64,000 nucleotides of DNA from Pseudomonas borbori (GTDB lineage Bacteria; Pseudomonadota; Gammaproteobacteria; Pseudomonadales; Pseudomonadaceae). The DNA is taken from contig NZ_FOWX01000019.1 in NCBI RefSeq assembly GCF_900115555.1, forward strand, positions 30,211 through 94,210, given 5' to 3'. The position numbers and the translations under genes were made by a program. This document shows positions 37,210 to 46,813 of this stretch, piece by piece. How positions within the stretch are numbered: the stretch's first letter is position 1; each line of letters begins with the position of its first letter. The notes below the pieces were generated by a model, which made no database searches, was not told the DNA's origin, and worked only from the letters and a program-made list of their open reading frames with translations.

Positions 37210-37740
37210 CTACTCGGCCTGGGCGGCTTTCAGCGCTTCATAGGCCGGTGCGGCGTAGATGCCGATTTCCACCGCCAGTTCCAGCACCCGCGCGAGGTCG
37301 TTGCGGTAGACCAGCACGGCTTGCAGTTCGTCATCCAGCGCTTCACTGAAATCCACCAGGACATAACCGCCGGTTTCCGGCGACAGGCTGCCGAGTTGCA
37401 CCTGGATGCGGTTGAGCGCCTTGAGCGGTTCGACCTTGACCAGTTGCTTGGGCTTGAGCACGAAGCTGACTTGCTGGCCGAAGGAGTCGACGATCTGCTG
37501 GAACAACTGGTCGTAGCTGTCGGCCTGGAACAGCACGGTATCCGGCAGGCTGCCGATCACCACCCACTCGCCGAGCGGGATCGGGAAGCTGTCGTCGTAG
37601 TTGATGTCCGGGTTGGCGGCGAGGAAGGCCTGCGGGTCGGCGTAGGCCTGGGCCGCCTCGTCGGCGATGCGCGCGACGTCTTCGGCCAGCATGCAGCCCG
37701 AGCTTATCTTGCTGATCAATTCTTCGAGCTGGGCTTTCAT
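37210..37740 (-). CDS. conserved hypothetical protein, 176 aa
   Basis: A 176-residue acidic soluble protein starting MKAQLEELISKISSGCMLAE, with GEWVVIGSLPDTVLFQADSYDQLFQQ and YVLVDFSEALDDELQAVLVYR. No family is recognised. ATG at 37740 is chosen, with GGAGC upstream; the frame is open further up through a REPIN, which is not coding. It lies between the accessory segment and gluQ. Confidence 0.6.
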   Translation of the reverse strand: MKAQLEELISKISSGCMLAEDVARIADEAAQAYADPQAFLAANPDINYDDSFPIPLGEWVVIGSLPDTVLFQADSYDQLFQQIVDSFGQQVSFVLKPKQLVKVEPLKALNRIQVQLGSLSPETGGYVLVDFSEALDDELQAVLVYRNDLARVLELAVEIGIYAAPAYEALKAAQAE

Positions 37741-38145
37741 CGGTACGCTCCTGTGGGGCAGTTGAATAGTGGGCGCAAGGATAAGGGAAATGCGTGGTTT
37801 CGGCGCGCGCAATGTCATGTACAAACCTCGCAGGGTGTAGGCGCGGCGGGGGCGCCTAGCCCATGGCCGAAAAGGCCATGCCTGCCAAAGGCATCGCGGG
37901 CATGGCCCGCTCCTACACAATCCCCGTGGCCCGCATGCAATCCGGGGGCGGTATCGAGGAGCTGGGTTTGCCTGGCCATGTCGACGCGTTTGGAGGCGCC
38001 CGTAACCAGTGGGAGGGGGCGGGCGGCGATACGGGTGCGTCGAGGATTTTTCGCGGCTGAAGCCCCTCCCACGGTTGGCACGCAGTGCCCGGCGATTCGC
38101 ATCGGTCACGAGTTGTTGTGGGGCGGTAGGGCGAGTGTCGCGGCG
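37741..38145. other. 405-base intergenic region with REPIN
   Basis: No gene. It holds the REPIN at 37836-37918 and, after it, degenerate copies of the same repeat family (CATGCAATCCGGGGGCGG near 37934). This is the boundary between the accessory segment and the conserved gluQ-dksA block. Confidence 0.5.
37836..37918. repeat. REPIN-like repeat pair
   Basis: TGTAGGCGCGGCGGGGGCGC at 37836 and, inverted, ATCGCGGGCATGGCCCGCTC ending in CTACACA at 37918 flank a CCATGGCC/GGCCATG core. Same family as 28975-29068. Confidence 0.65.
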
Positions 38146-39033
38146 TCAGCGTAGTTGCGTTTCGGCCAGGGTACGGCTGCGCGGGATGCGGCCGACGTCC
38201 CAGTGGCTCACGGCCCAGCTCAGCAGCTCCTTGGGGCGCGCCGCGGCGAGTTCGGCGGGTACGGCCTGGCCCAGGGCGTGCAATGCGCGGACCAGCAGCG
38301 GCGCGGCCCGGTCGGCCGGTAGCGGCGGCGAGCGGTAGGATTTGCCCAGTTTGTGGCCGTCCGGCTGGATGATCAGCGGTACATGCAGGTAGCGCGGCTG
38401 GGCGAAGCCGAGCAGTTCCTGCAGATAAAGCTGGCGCGGGGTGGAGTCGAGCAGGTCGGCGCCGCGCACCACGTCGGTGACGCCCTGCCAGGCATCGTCG
38501 AGCACCACCGCCAGTTGGTAGGCGTACAGCCCGTCGCGGCGGCGAATGACGAAATCGCCGACCTCGCGGCCGAGGTGCTGGCGGTATTCGCCTTGCACCC
38601 GGTCGATAAAACCGTAGCTCAGATCCGGCACGCGCAGGCGGATCGCGGCGTTGCGGGTGGCATGCCCGGCATCGCGGCAGGTGCCGGGATAGATGCCCTG
38701 GTAGCCTTCCAGCTGCTTGCGCGAGCAGGTGCAGGCGTAGGCCAGACCCTGCTGCAGCAGGCGCTTGACCAGGGCGGCGTACTCGGCGTGGCGGTCGCTC
38801 TGGCGCACCAGTTGGCCGTCCCATTCCAGGCCGTAGCTGGCCAGGGTGCTGATGATTGCGTCCTGGGCGCCGGGGGCTTCACGCGGCGGGTCGAGGTCTT
38901 CCATGCGCAGCAGCCAGCGGCCGCCGACCGCACGGGCATCGAGATAGGAGGCCAGCGCCGCGACCAATGAGCCGAAATGCAGGTAACCACTGGGGGTGGG
39001 GGCGAAGCGGCCGATATAAGCGGGAGCGTTCAT
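38146..39033 (-). CDS. gluQ: glutamyl-Q tRNA(Asp) synthetase
   Basis: A 295-residue truncated glutamyl-tRNA synthetase paralogue that puts glutamate on queuosine of tRNA-Asp. The class I HIGH-like motif is in FAPTPSGYLHFGSLV, the zinc site in CTCSRKQLEGYQGIYPGTC, and the KMSKS-like loop in KLGKSYRS. It lacks the anticodon-binding domain of GltX. It lies 127 bases downstream of dksA in the same direction, the usual dksA-gluQ order of Pseudomonas and enterics. Confidence 0.95.
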   Translation of the reverse strand: MNAPAYIGRFAPTPSGYLHFGSLVAALASYLDARAVGGRWLLRMEDLDPPREAPGAQDAIISTLASYGLEWDGQLVRQSDRHAEYAALVKRLLQQGLAYACTCSRKQLEGYQGIYPGTCRDAGHATRNAAIRLRVPDLSYGFIDRVQGEYRQHLGREVGDFVIRRRDGLYAYQLAVVLDDAWQGVTDVVRGADLLDSTPRQLYLQELLGFAQPRYLHVPLIIQPDGHKLGKSYRSPPLPADRAAPLLVRALHALGQAVPAELAAARPKELLSWAVSHWDVGRIPRSRTLAETQLR

Positions 39034-39129
39034 ATGGGCGACTATAGAGGCTTATGCGCGGAGGTGAGAACAATCGCAGACGCGGGTCGCCACAGGGGGG
39101 CGGCCGGGATAGCACAGGAGCAGAAACAA

Positions 39130-39153
39130 CACGGGGCGCCGCAGCGCCCCGTG
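39130..39153 (-). terminator. dksA downstream hairpin
   Basis: A perfect 10-bp GC stem (39130-39139 with 39144-39153) lies 8 bases after the dksA stop. On the minus strand TTGTTTC follows, so read-through into gluQ is limited but possible. Confidence 0.7.
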
Positions 39154-39160
39154 GGTCAGA

Positions 39161-39604
39161 TCAGGATCCGATCTGTTTTTCCTTGATTTCCGCCAGGGTC
39201 TTGCAATCGATGCACAAGGTGGCGGTGGGGCGGGCTTCCAGGCGGCGGATGCCGATCTCGACGCCGCAGGAGTCGCACCAGCCGTAATCGTTGTCCTCGA
39301 TCAGTTGCAGCGTTTCGTCGATCTTCTTGATCAGCTTGCGCTCACGATCACGAGCACGCAGTTCCAGGCTGAACTCTTCTTCCTGGCTGGCGCGATCCGC
39401 CGGGTCGGGGAAGTTGGCCGCGTCGTCCTGCATGTGATGCACGGTCCGGTCGACTTCCTGCATCAATTCCAGCTTCCATTTGTTGAGGATGCCGGAGAAG
39501 TGGGCGCGCATCGGCTCACCCATGTACTCCTCGCCCTTGGTTTCTTGATAGGGTTCGAAGCCACGAATCAGTTGACTGCTTTTTGCTTTTGCTTTGGTGG
39601 GCAT
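39161..39604 (-). CDS. dksA: RNA polymerase-binding transcription factor DksA
   Basis: A 147-residue DksA. It has the coiled coil with tip Asp-x-x-Asp-Ala (PDPADRAS region), FSLELRARDRERKLIKKIDE, and the zinc finger CDSCGVEIGIRRLEARPTAT with the second Cys pair in LCIDCKTLAE (four-Cys, zinc-type). With ppGpp it adjusts rRNA and amino-acid promoters; rRNA promoters lie at the right end of the window. GAGAGGCGG precedes the ATG. Confidence 0.97.
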   Translation of the reverse strand: MPTKAKAKSSQLIRGFEPYQETKGEEYMGEPMRAHFSGILNKWKLELMQEVDRTVHHMQDDAANFPDPADRASQEEEFSLELRARDRERKLIKKIDETLQLIEDNDYGWCDSCGVEIGIRRLEARPTATLCIDCKTLAEIKEKQIGS

Positions 39605-39801
39605 GGATGACCGCCTCTCACTCTCTCAATTCCACTGCGCAGGATGGTGTCCATTGCCGGTCAGCAACCGGCCCTGCGGCTACAAGCGGGCGAACTTACC
39701 AGAACAACTCAAGCCGCGCCACTCCCGGTTGTCGTGGTTGCTGCCGTTTCGCCCAAGCCTTGGGTAGAATCCGCGCCTCAACCTCTATTCAAGGCAGGTC
39801 C

Positions 39802-40983
39802 ATGGCCCCGTCCTACAGTGCGCGCAGTCGCGCCATCGAACCCTTCCACGTCATGGCCTTGCTCGCTCGCGCCAACCAGTTGCAGGCCGCCGGCCACGAT
39901 GTCATTCATCTGGAGATCGGCGAGCCGGACTTCACCACCGCCGCGCCTATCGTCGCCGCCGGCCAGGCCGCCCTGGCCGCCGGGCATACCCGTTACACCG
40001 CGGCGCGCGGGATACCGGCCCTGCGTGAGGCGATTGCCGGCTTCTACGCCCAGCGCTATCGACTGAGCATAGACCCTGAGCGGATTTTGATTACCCCGGG
40101 TGGCTCCGGGGCGCTGTTATTGGCCACCAGTCTGTTGGTCGACCCGGGCAAGCACTGGCTGCTGGCCGATCCGGGCTACCCGTGCAACCGGCATTTCCTG
40201 CGCCTGGTCGAAGGGGCCGCGCAGCTCGTGCCTGTCGGCGCCGAGGTGCGCTATCAACTGACTCCGGAGCTGATCGCCCGGCATTGGGACCAGGACAGCG
40301 TCGGCGCGCTGGTGGCCTCGCCGGCCAACCCGACCGGCACGCTGTTGTCCGGCGCGGAGCTGGGCGGGCTGTCCCGGGCGCTGAAAGAGCGCGGCGGCCA
40401 CCTGGTGGTCGACGAGATCTATCACGGCCTGACCTATGGCGTGGAGGCCAGCAGCGTGCTGGAAGTGGACGATGAGGCCTTCGTGCTCAACAGCTTCTCC
40501 AAATACTTCGGCATGACCGGCTGGCGCCTGGGCTGGCTGGTGGCGCCGCAGGCGGCGGTGGCGGACCTGGAGAAGCTGGCGCAGAACCTCTATATCAGCG
40601 CGCCGAGCATGGCCCAGCATGCCGCGCTGGCCTGTTTCGAGGCGCCGACCCTGGAGATTCTCGAGCAGCGCCGGCACGAATTCGCCCGTCGTCGAGACTT
40701 CCTGCTGCCGGCGTTGCGCGAGCTGGGCTTCAAGATTGCCGTTGAGCCCGAAGGCGCCTTCTATCTATATGCCGACATCGGCGCCTTTGGTGGCGACGCT
40801 TTCGCCTTCTGCCAGCATTTCCTGGAGACCGAACATGTGGCCTTCACCCCGGGCCTGGATTTCGGTCGGCACCAGGCCAGCCAGCATGTGCGTTTCGCTT
40901 ACACCCAGGATCTGCCGCGTCTGCAACAGGCGGTCGAGCGGATTGCCCGTGGCCTGAAAAGCTGGCGCGCCGATGCGCTTTGA
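39802..40983 (+). CDS. PLP-dependent aminotransferase (class I)
   Basis: A 393-residue fold-type I aminotransferase. The PLP lysine lies in [17 protein letters not shown]; substrate and cofactor contacts in [22 protein letters not shown] and [10 protein letters not shown]. It probably acts on aspartate or aromatic amino acids; annotated relatives carry aspartate-aminotransferase names but specificity is not certain. The real start is [10 protein letters not shown] at 39802 after AAGGCAGG. The stop overlaps sfsA by 11 bases, so the two are co-transcribed. Confidence 0.9.
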   Translation: MAPSYSARSRAIEPFHVMALLARANQLQAAGHDVIHLEIGEPDFTTAAPIVAAGQAALAAGHTRYTAARGIPALREAIAGFYAQRYRLSIDPERILITPGGSGALLLATSLLVDPGKHWLLADPGYPCNRHFLRLVEGAAQLVPVGAEVRYQLTPELIARHWDQDSVGALVASPANPTGTLLSGAELGGLSRALKERGGHLVVDEIYHGLTYGVEASSVLEVDDEAFVLNSFSKYFGMTGWRLGWLVAPQAAVADLEKLAQNLYISAPSMAQHAALACFEAPTLEILEQRRHEFARRRDFLLPALRELGFKIAVEPEGAFYLYADIGAFGGDAFAFCQHFLETEHVAFTPGLDFGRHQASQHVRFAYTQDLPRLQQAVERIARGLKSWRADAL

Positions 40984-41680
40984 ACCCGCGCTGGAGCAGG
41001 GCCGGCTGCTGCGTCGCTACAAGCGCTTCCTGGCCGATATCGAAACCGCTGGCGGCGAACTGCTGACCATCCACTGCCCGAACACCGGCTCGATGCTCAA
41101 CTGCATGAGCGAAGGCGCGCGGGTCTGGTTCAGCCGCTCCAATGATCCCAGGCGCAAGCTGCCGGGCACCTGGGAAATCGGCGAAACCCCGCACGGTCGC
41201 CTGGCGGTGATCAATACCGCACGGGCCAACGGCCTGGTCGAAGAGGCGCTGCGTGGCGGACTGATCAGCGAACTGGCCGGCTTCAGCGCCTTGAAGCGTG
41301 AAGTGGCCTATGGCCAGGAGCGCAGCCGCATCGATTTTCGCCTGGACTATCCGCACGGCGCCGCCTTCGTCGAGGTCAAGAGTGTGACCCTGGGCTTTGT
41401 CGACAGCCGGGTCGCGGCTTTCCCCGATGCGCGCACCGAACGCGGGGCCAAACACCTGCGCGAACTGGCGACGCTGGCGCGTGAGGGGATTCGTGCGGTG
41501 CAGCTGTACTGCGTCAATCTGACCGAGATCGATGCGGTGCGCCCGGCCGGGGAGATCGATCCGGCCTATGCTGTGGCGTTGCGCGAGGCGGTGAGCGCCG
41601 GGGTCGAGGTGTTGGCCTATGGCGCGCAGATCGGCCCAGAGGAGATCCGCCTGGTGCGCCGGCTCGAGGTGCAGCTGTAG
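40973..41680 (+). CDS. sfsA: SfsA family DNA/RNA-associated protein
   Basis: A 235-residue SfsA. Motifs: [34 protein letters not shown] and FVEVKSVTL (nuclease-like ExK core), [17 protein letters not shown]. coli SfsA is linked to maltose gene expression and DNA binding; later work sees a nuclease-like fold. It overlaps the aminotransferase gene by 11 bases and sits with dksA, as in E. coli. Confidence 0.94.
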   Translation: MRFEPALEQGRLLRRYKRFLADIETAGGELLTIHCPNTGSMLNCMSEGARVWFSRSNDPRRKLPGTWEIGETPHGRLAVINTARANGLVEEALRGGLISELAGFSALKREVAYGQERSRIDFRLDYPHGAAFVEVKSVTLGFVDSRVAAFPDARTERGAKHLRELATLAREGIRAVQLYCVNLTEIDAVRPAGEIDPAYAVALREAVSAGVEVLAYGAQIGPEEIRLVRRLEVQL

Positions 41681-41686
41681 ATTCGT

Positions 41687-41854
41687 AAGGTGCGCCGTGC
41701 GCACCGGCGTCCGAGGCCGTGGCGTGGGTTTTTATTGGTGCGCGCAGCCTAGGCGGCCCCGCACACCCTACGCGGTGTCGGTGCCTTCCCGGATTGCCGC
41801 CGGGCTACGACTTTGCGGTTATTCACCGTAGGGTGCGCCGTGCGCACCGGCGTC
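41687..41854. repeat. direct repeat with GGTGCGCCGTGCGCACC hairpin
   Basis: The block GGTGCGCCGTGCGCACCGGC plus GTC occurs at 41689-41711 and 41832-41854, 143 bases apart. Each copy contains a 7-bp stem with a 3-base loop. This is an intergenic repeat after sfsA. Confidence 0.65.
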
Positions 41855-41907
41855 TAAGGTTATGGCGTGGGACGCGGCAGTCGGGGCCTTTTCGGATTGC
41901 ACCCGGG

Positions 41908-42225
41908 TTACACTTCGACCCAGATCCCTTCGCGGTTTTCCGTGCAGGCCAAGGCGTCGAGCGATTGTCCTGAACAGGGTCCGGCGACGCATTCGCCCGA
42001 GTCGATGAGAAATAGCGCGCCGTGGGTGGCGCACTGGATCAGGCTGGCACTGTGGTCGAGGAACTGGTCCGGCAGCCATTCCAGGCTGATGCCCTTGTGC
42101 GGGCAGCGGTTGCGGTAGGCGAACACCTGGCCATCCTTGCGTACGGCGAACAGTTTTTCGTTCTCAATCACGAAGCCCCGGCTCTGACCTTCGGCCAGCT
42201 CGTGCGGGGCGCATAAACGCATCAT
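41908..42225 (-). CDS. Rieske [2Fe-2S] domain protein
   Basis: A 105-residue single-domain Rieske protein. The cluster ligands are in NRCPHKGISLEW (Cys-x-His) and LIQCATHGALF (Cys-x2-His). It resembles small ferredoxins of the NirD/BphF type that deliver electrons, but no oxygenase partner is adjacent. Start MMRLCAPHEL at 42225 has GGAG seven bases upstream; ATG at 42231 overlaps that site. Confidence 0.85.
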   Translation of the reverse strand: MMRLCAPHELAEGQSRGFVIENEKLFAVRKDGQVFAYRNRCPHKGISLEWLPDQFLDHSASLIQCATHGALFLIDSGECVAGPCSGQSLDALACTENREGIWVEV

Positions 42226-42387
42226 TGGCATCTCCAAAACAGGCGGCCATTATCCCCATCTGTCGAACACTGCCAAGTGACAGGCGTGCGGGCCTTCTGC
42301 GCGGGGCGGATCTCGCCCCGAAAGGGACTCGCCAGTGCCGCGCTGCTACTCTTTGCATAGCCCTCTAAAAGCACCAAGGATTCCCGT

Positions 42388-43269
42388 ATGCGTCCGCTGC
42401 TAGTATTCCTCGCCATTCTGCTGTCCGGCTGCCAGGCCTCCCTGCCGCCGCTGCCCGCCTGGCAAAGCCCCGAGAGGCGCGAGCATGCCGAGCTGGGACA
42501 GATCGTCGATCTGCGCACGGGGCAGCGCCTGAGTCCGCAGCAACTGGTCGAGCAGCTGGCTTCAGTACCGCGCGTGCTGGTCGGCGAGACGCATGACAAT
42601 CCCGACCATCACGCCCTGCAGCTCTGGTTGCTGCAGGCACTGGAGGCGCAACGCGCACAGGGCAGCCTACTGCTGGAAATGCTCACGCCAGAGCAACAGG
42701 GCCGGGTCGATGCGCTGCGCGCACGTGTGGCCGAGGGGCAGCCGGTCGCCGATCTGCCCGCGGCACTGGCCTGGCAAGCGGGCTGGCCCTGGACGCTGTA
42801 CGGGCCGATTGTGCAGCATGCGCTTGCCCAACCGTATCCGCTGCTGGCCGCCAATCTGGATCACGCGCAAGTGCTGCAGGTCTATCGCAAGCGCCCGGCG
42901 TTGAGCGGTGCACTGTCCACGGCGGCGCTGGTGCAGGAGCCCTTGCTGGCGCAGATCGGCATCTCCCATTGCGGCAAACTGCCGAAGAGCAAGCTGCCGG
43001 CCATGCTTTCCGTGCAGCAGCAGCGTGACCGGCGCATGGCCACGGCACTGCAGGCCGCGCCACAGCCAAGCCTGCTGTTCGCGGGCACCTTTCACGTGCG
43101 GCGCGATCTCGGTGTGCCGTTGCACCTGACGGATCTGGGTGATAAAGCCGCCACTCGGGTGCTGATATTGGCCGAGGTGGGTCGTCCGGTTGAGGCGGCC
43201 GCCGCCGATTACGTCTGGTACACCCCGGCGTTGGCGGAGCGCGACTACTGCGCCGATTTCGCCGGCTAG
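42388..43269 (+). CDS. ChaN family lipoprotein (iron/haem-associated)
   Basis: A 293-residue protein with a lipoprotein signal (LLVFLAILLSGC, lipidated Cys15) and the ChaN signature VLVGETHDNPDHHALQLWLL, later LLFAGTFHVRRDLGVPLHL. ChaN of Campylobacter binds haem through residues in these motifs. It probably sits in the outer membrane. In other Pseudomonas a related protein (PhuW) is encoded with haem-uptake genes beside prrF. Here no phu transport genes are next to it. Confidence 0.85.
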   Translation: MRPLLVFLAILLSGCQASLPPLPAWQSPERREHAELGQIVDLRTGQRLSPQQLVEQLASVPRVLVGETHDNPDHHALQLWLLQALEAQRAQGSLLLEMLTPEQQGRVDALRARVAEGQPVADLPAALAWQAGWPWTLYGPIVQHALAQPYPLLAANLDHAQVLQVYRKRPALSGALSTAALVQEPLLAQIGISHCGKLPKSKLPAMLSVQQQRDRRMATALQAAPQPSLLFAGTFHVRRDLGVPLHLTDLGDKAATRVLILAEVGRPVEAAAADYVWYTPALAERDYCADFAG

Positions 43270-43453
43270 CAGCTGGATTTTCTACGGGCCATGCCCTTCT
43301 GACAAAACCCTTAACCGGGACATGGCCTTTTCCACGAACCGGCAGGCTCCCGACACGCCAGCGCATCCACTGCGTCAATGCATGCCCCCTACCATGGTCG
43401 CGCAGTGCGCGGGGCGAATAATCGGCCACACTTAGCCCCAGGAGGTAGGGGCT

Positions 43454-43654
43454 ATGGCCAATCGCACACTGCGGGCACAGCGGCTGGTGGCCGTGTTCAT
43501 GCTCGGCTGCCTGCTGTTCAGCTATCCCTTGCTGGCGCTATTCGATAGCGGCGGCGAGGTGTTCGGTATTCCGTTGCTGTTCGCCTATCTGTTCGGCGCC
43601 TGGGCGCTGCTGATCGTGGCGATGATCCTGATCGTCGAGTACTCGAACCGATGA
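43454..43654 (+). CDS. small two-helix membrane protein preceding sensor kinase
   Basis: A 66-residue protein with helices at about 10-30 and 38-62 and a short DSGGEVFG loop. AGGAGG lies 11 bases before the ATG. It precedes the SLC5-type kinase gene by 13 bases and is likely an accessory subunit, as small DUF997/DUF3311-type proteins are for SLC5 symporters. The layout is the same as for the small gene upstream of cbrA. Confidence 0.75.
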   Translation: MANRTLRAQRLVAVFMLGCLLFSYPLLALFDSGGEVFGIPLLFAYLFGAWALLIVAMILIVEYSNR

Positions 43655-43667
43655 GGAGGCGCCGCCC

Positions 43668-46442
43668 ATGCCGCTCGGTGGCCTGATCCTGCTGACCTCC
43701 TGTGCCTACCTGGGCATTCTCTTCGCCATCGCCTACTGGGGCGACAAGCGTGCCGATGCCGGCCGCTCGATCATCGCCAATCCGTATATCTATGCCCTGT
43801 CGCTGGCGGTCTACGCCACCTCCTGGACCTTCTACGGCAGCGTTGGTCGGGCGGCGGCCAGCGGCGTCGGCTTCCTGCCGATCTACCTCGGCCCGACCCT
43901 GATGGCGGCGCTGTTCTGGCTGGTGCTGCGCAAGATGATCCGCATCAGCAAGGCCAATCGCATCACCTCGATCGCCGATTTCATCGCCGCGCGCTACGGC
44001 AAGAGCGCGCTGCTCGGCGGCCTGGTCACGCTGATCGCGGTGGTCGGCGTGATCCCCTATATCGCCCTGCAGCTCAAGGCGGTGTCCAGCAGCTTTCTGA
44101 TCCTCTGGCAGTACCCGGCGATCCGCATGCCGAACCAGGGCGAGGCGCTCGGTCCGCTGCAGGACACCGCGCTCTATGTGGCGCTGCTGCTGGCGATCTT
44201 CACCATCCTGTTCGGCACCCGCCACCTCGACGCGACCGAGCGTCACGAAGGCATGGTGGCGGCTATCGCCTTCGAGTCGCTGGTCAAGCTGCTGGCGTTT
44301 CTGGCGGTCGGCCTGTACGTCACCTTCGGCCTCTACCATGGCTTCGCCGACGTCTTCGAGCAGGCCGCGCGCTTGCCCGATGTCGACCAGCTACTGACCC
44401 TCGGCGGCCCGGCCGGGACCTATGGCTCCTGGGTCTCGCTGATCTTTCTGTCGATGCTGTCGATCCTGTTCCTGCCGCGCCAGTTCCAGATCAGCGTGGT
44501 CGAGAACGTCAACGAGAACCATGTGGCCAAGGCGATCTGGCTGTTTCCGCTGTACCTGCTGGCGATCAATATCTTCGTCCTGCCGATCACCTTCGCCGGC
44601 CTGATGCATTTCCCCGCCGGTACTGTGGATGCCGATACCTTCGTCCTCACCCTGCCCATGGCCCTGCGCCAGGAGTGGTTGGCGCTGCTGGTGTTCGTCG
44701 GCGGGCTGTCGGCCGCCACCGGCATGGTCATCGTCGAGACCATCGCGCTGTCGACGATGATCTGCAACGACCTGGCGATGCCGCTGCTGCTGCGCTGGAA
44801 GGCCTTCGGCCTGGCGCAGCGCGCGGATCTCTCGGGCTTGCTGTTGGGAATTCGCCGCGGCGCCATCCTGCTGCTGATGCTGCTCGGCTATGTCTATTAC
44901 CGCGCGGCGGGCGAGGCCTATGCGCTGGTCTCGATCGGCCTGGTATCGTTCGCCGCGGTGGCACAGTTCGCCCCGGCGATGCTCGGCGGCATGTACTGGA
45001 AGCAGGGCACCCGCGCCGGCGCCCTGAGTGGCCTGTCGCTGGGTTTTCTGTTGTGGCTCTATACCCTGTTGCTGCCGGCGTTCGCCAAGTCGGGCTGGCT
45101 GCCGCTGAGTTTCATCGAGCAGGGGCCGCTGGCCATCGCCTGGCTCAAACCGCTGGCGCTGTTCGGCCTGGCGGGGCTGGACGAGATCGGCCATTCGCTG
45201 TTCTGGAGCCTGCTGGCCAACCTCGGCGCCTATGTCGGGGTGTCGCTGTTCGGCCGGCAGAGTAGCCGCGAGCATGCCCAGGCGCTGCTGTTCGTCGATG
45301 CCTTCAAGGTCGCCGGGCGCGGCTCCAGCCTGTGGCGCGGCAGCGCCTCGGTGACCGAGGTGATCGCCCTGGTCGGGCGCTTCCTCGGTCCGGCGCGGGC
45401 CGCCGAGGCCTTCGCCGGCTACGCCGCGCAGCGCGGCCTGACGTCGACTGCCGAGCTGGTGCCGGATGCCGATCTGGTGCATTTCGCCGAGCAGCAACTG
45501 GCGGGCGCGATTGGCACCGCCTCGGCGCGGGTGATGCTGGCCTCGGTGGTGCAGGAGGAGCCGCTGGGCATGGACGAGGTGCTCGGCATCCTCGACGAAG
45601 CCTCGCAGGTGATCGCCTACAGCCGCCGTCTGGAGCAGCAGTCGCACGAGCTGGAAGCGGCCACCAGGGATCTGCGCGCGGCCAATGCGCGGCTGCAGGA
45701 ACTCGACCGGCTGAAGGATGACTTCATCTCCACCGTGACCCACGAACTGCGCACGCCGCTGACCTCGATCCGTGCCTTCTCCGAGATTCTCAACGACAAC
45801 CCCGAGCTGGACCCGGCGCAGCGCGCGCGTTTCGTCGCCATCATCGTCAAGGAGAGCGAGCGCCTGACGCGGATGATCAATCAGGTGCTGGATCTGGCCA
45901 AGCTCGAGTCGGGACGTGCCGAATGGCACACCACCGAGCTCGACCTGAGGGAGGTGATCGAGGATGCCCTGGCCACCACCAGCCAGCTGCTGCAGGAGCA
46001 GGGCGTGGAATTGCGCCTCGAACTGCCGGCGCAGATTCCGCCGGTGCTGGCCGACCGCGACCGCCTGCTGCAGGTGCTGCTCAACCTGATCTCCAATGCG
46101 GTGAAGTTCTGCGACCGCGAGGCGGGGCGTATCGGCATCGCCGTGCAGGTGCTGCCGCAGGCGTTGCGGGTGGACGTGCGTGACAACGGTTGCGGCATCG
46201 GCCCGGCCGATCAGCAGACCATCTTCGAGAAGTTCCGCCAGGCCGGCGACAACCTCACCGAGAAGCCCCAGGGCACCGGCCTGGGGCTGCCGATCAGCCG
46301 GCAGATCGTCGAGCACTTCGGCGGCCGGCTGTGGGTGCAGAGTGCGCGCGGACAGGGCGCGACCTTTTCCTTTACCCTGCCCCTGGGGCAGGCGAATGCG
46401 GCCGCGACAGACGCGGGCCGCGAGACGGAGTATGGAGTATGA
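43668..46442 (+). CDS. SLC5 transporter-like sensor histidine kinase
   Basis: A 924-residue kinase. About 13 helices over residues 1-510 form an SLC5 symporter-like domain ([19 protein letters not shown] start, [26 protein letters not shown]). A linker follows, then HisKA with phospho-His in [15 protein letters not shown] (about residue 692) and the ATPase domain with [17 protein letters not shown] and [12 protein letters not shown]. No receiver domain is attached, unlike MxtR/CrbS-type relatives. GAGGAGG precedes the ATG; the response regulator gene overlaps its stop by four bases. The ligand is unknown. Confidence 0.92.
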   Translation: MPLGGLILLTSCAYLGILFAIAYWGDKRADAGRSIIANPYIYALSLAVYATSWTFYGSVGRAAASGVGFLPIYLGPTLMAALFWLVLRKMIRISKANRITSIADFIAARYGKSALLGGLVTLIAVVGVIPYIALQLKAVSSSFLILWQYPAIRMPNQGEALGPLQDTALYVALLLAIFTILFGTRHLDATERHEGMVAAIAFESLVKLLAFLAVGLYVTFGLYHGFADVFEQAARLPDVDQLLTLGGPAGTYGSWVSLIFLSMLSILFLPRQFQISVVENVNENHVAKAIWLFPLYLLAINIFVLPITFAGLMHFPAGTVDADTFVLTLPMALRQEWLALLVFVGGLSAATGMVIVETIALSTMICNDLAMPLLLRWKAFGLAQRADLSGLLLGIRRGAILLLMLLGYVYYRAAGEAYALVSIGLVSFAAVAQFAPAMLGGMYWKQGTRAGALSGLSLGFLLWLYTLLLPAFAKSGWLPLSFIEQGPLAIAWLKPLALFGLAGLDEIGHSLFWSLLANLGAYVGVSLFGRQSSREHAQALLFVDAFKVAGRGSSLWRGSASVTEVIALVGRFLGPARAAEAFAGYAAQRGLTSTAELVPDADLVHFAEQQLAGAIGTASARVMLASVVQEEPLGMDEVLGILDEASQVIAYSRRLEQQSHELEAATRDLRAANARLQELDRLKDDFISTVTHELRTPLTSIRAFSEILNDNPELDPAQRARFVAIIVKESERLTRMINQVLDLAKLESGRAEWHTTELDLREVIEDALATTSQLLQEQGVELRLELPAQIPPVLADRDRLLQVLLNLISNAVKFCDREAGRIGIAVQVLPQALRVDVRDNGCGIGPADQQTIFEKFRQAGDNLTEKPQGTGLGLPISRQIVEHFGGRLWVQSARGQGATFSFTLPLGQANAAATDAGRETEYGV

Positions 46443-46810
46443 GCAAGACCGTATTAATCGCCGATGACGAACCGAACATCGTCATCTCGCTGGAGTTTCT
46501 GCTCGAACAGGCCGGCTATCGGGTGCTGGTGGCGCACGACGGTCAGGAAGCGCTGGAGGCCATTGAGCGACAACCGCCCGACCTGGTGCTGCTCGATGTG
46601 ATGCTGCCGCGCCTGAGCGGTTTCGACGTGTGCCAGAAGATCCGCGAGAATCCGCAGTGGCAGCACATGCGCGTGGTCATGCTGACGGCCAAGGGCCGCG
46701 AGGTCGAGGTCAGCAAGGGCCTGGCGCTGGGGGCCAATGCCTACATCACCAAGCCGTTCTCGACCCAGGAGCTGCTGGCGCAGATCGGCGCGCAGCTGGC
46801 GGTCGAATAG
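46439..46810 (+). CDS. single-domain response regulator
   Basis: A 123-residue receiver: acidic pocket in IADDEPN, phospho-Asp53 in LVLLDVMLP, conserved Thr in MLTAKG and Lys in TKPFS. No output domain. Its ATG overlaps the kinase stop (ATGA). As a stand-alone receiver it must act through a partner; the exonuclease fusion encoded 3 bases after it is the obvious candidate. Confidence 0.93.
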   Translation: MSKTVLIADDEPNIVISLEFLLEQAGYRVLVAHDGQEALEAIERQPPDLVLLDVMLPRLSGFDVCQKIRENPQWQHMRVVMLTAKGREVEVSKGLALGANAYITKPFSTQELLAQIGAQLAVE

Positions 46811-46813
46811 CCG

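Noticed and set aside
44391..46316. 641-codon minus-strand reading frame opposite the sensor kinase
   Set aside because: Antisense shadow of a kinase gene with clear motifs; no ribosome site or family.
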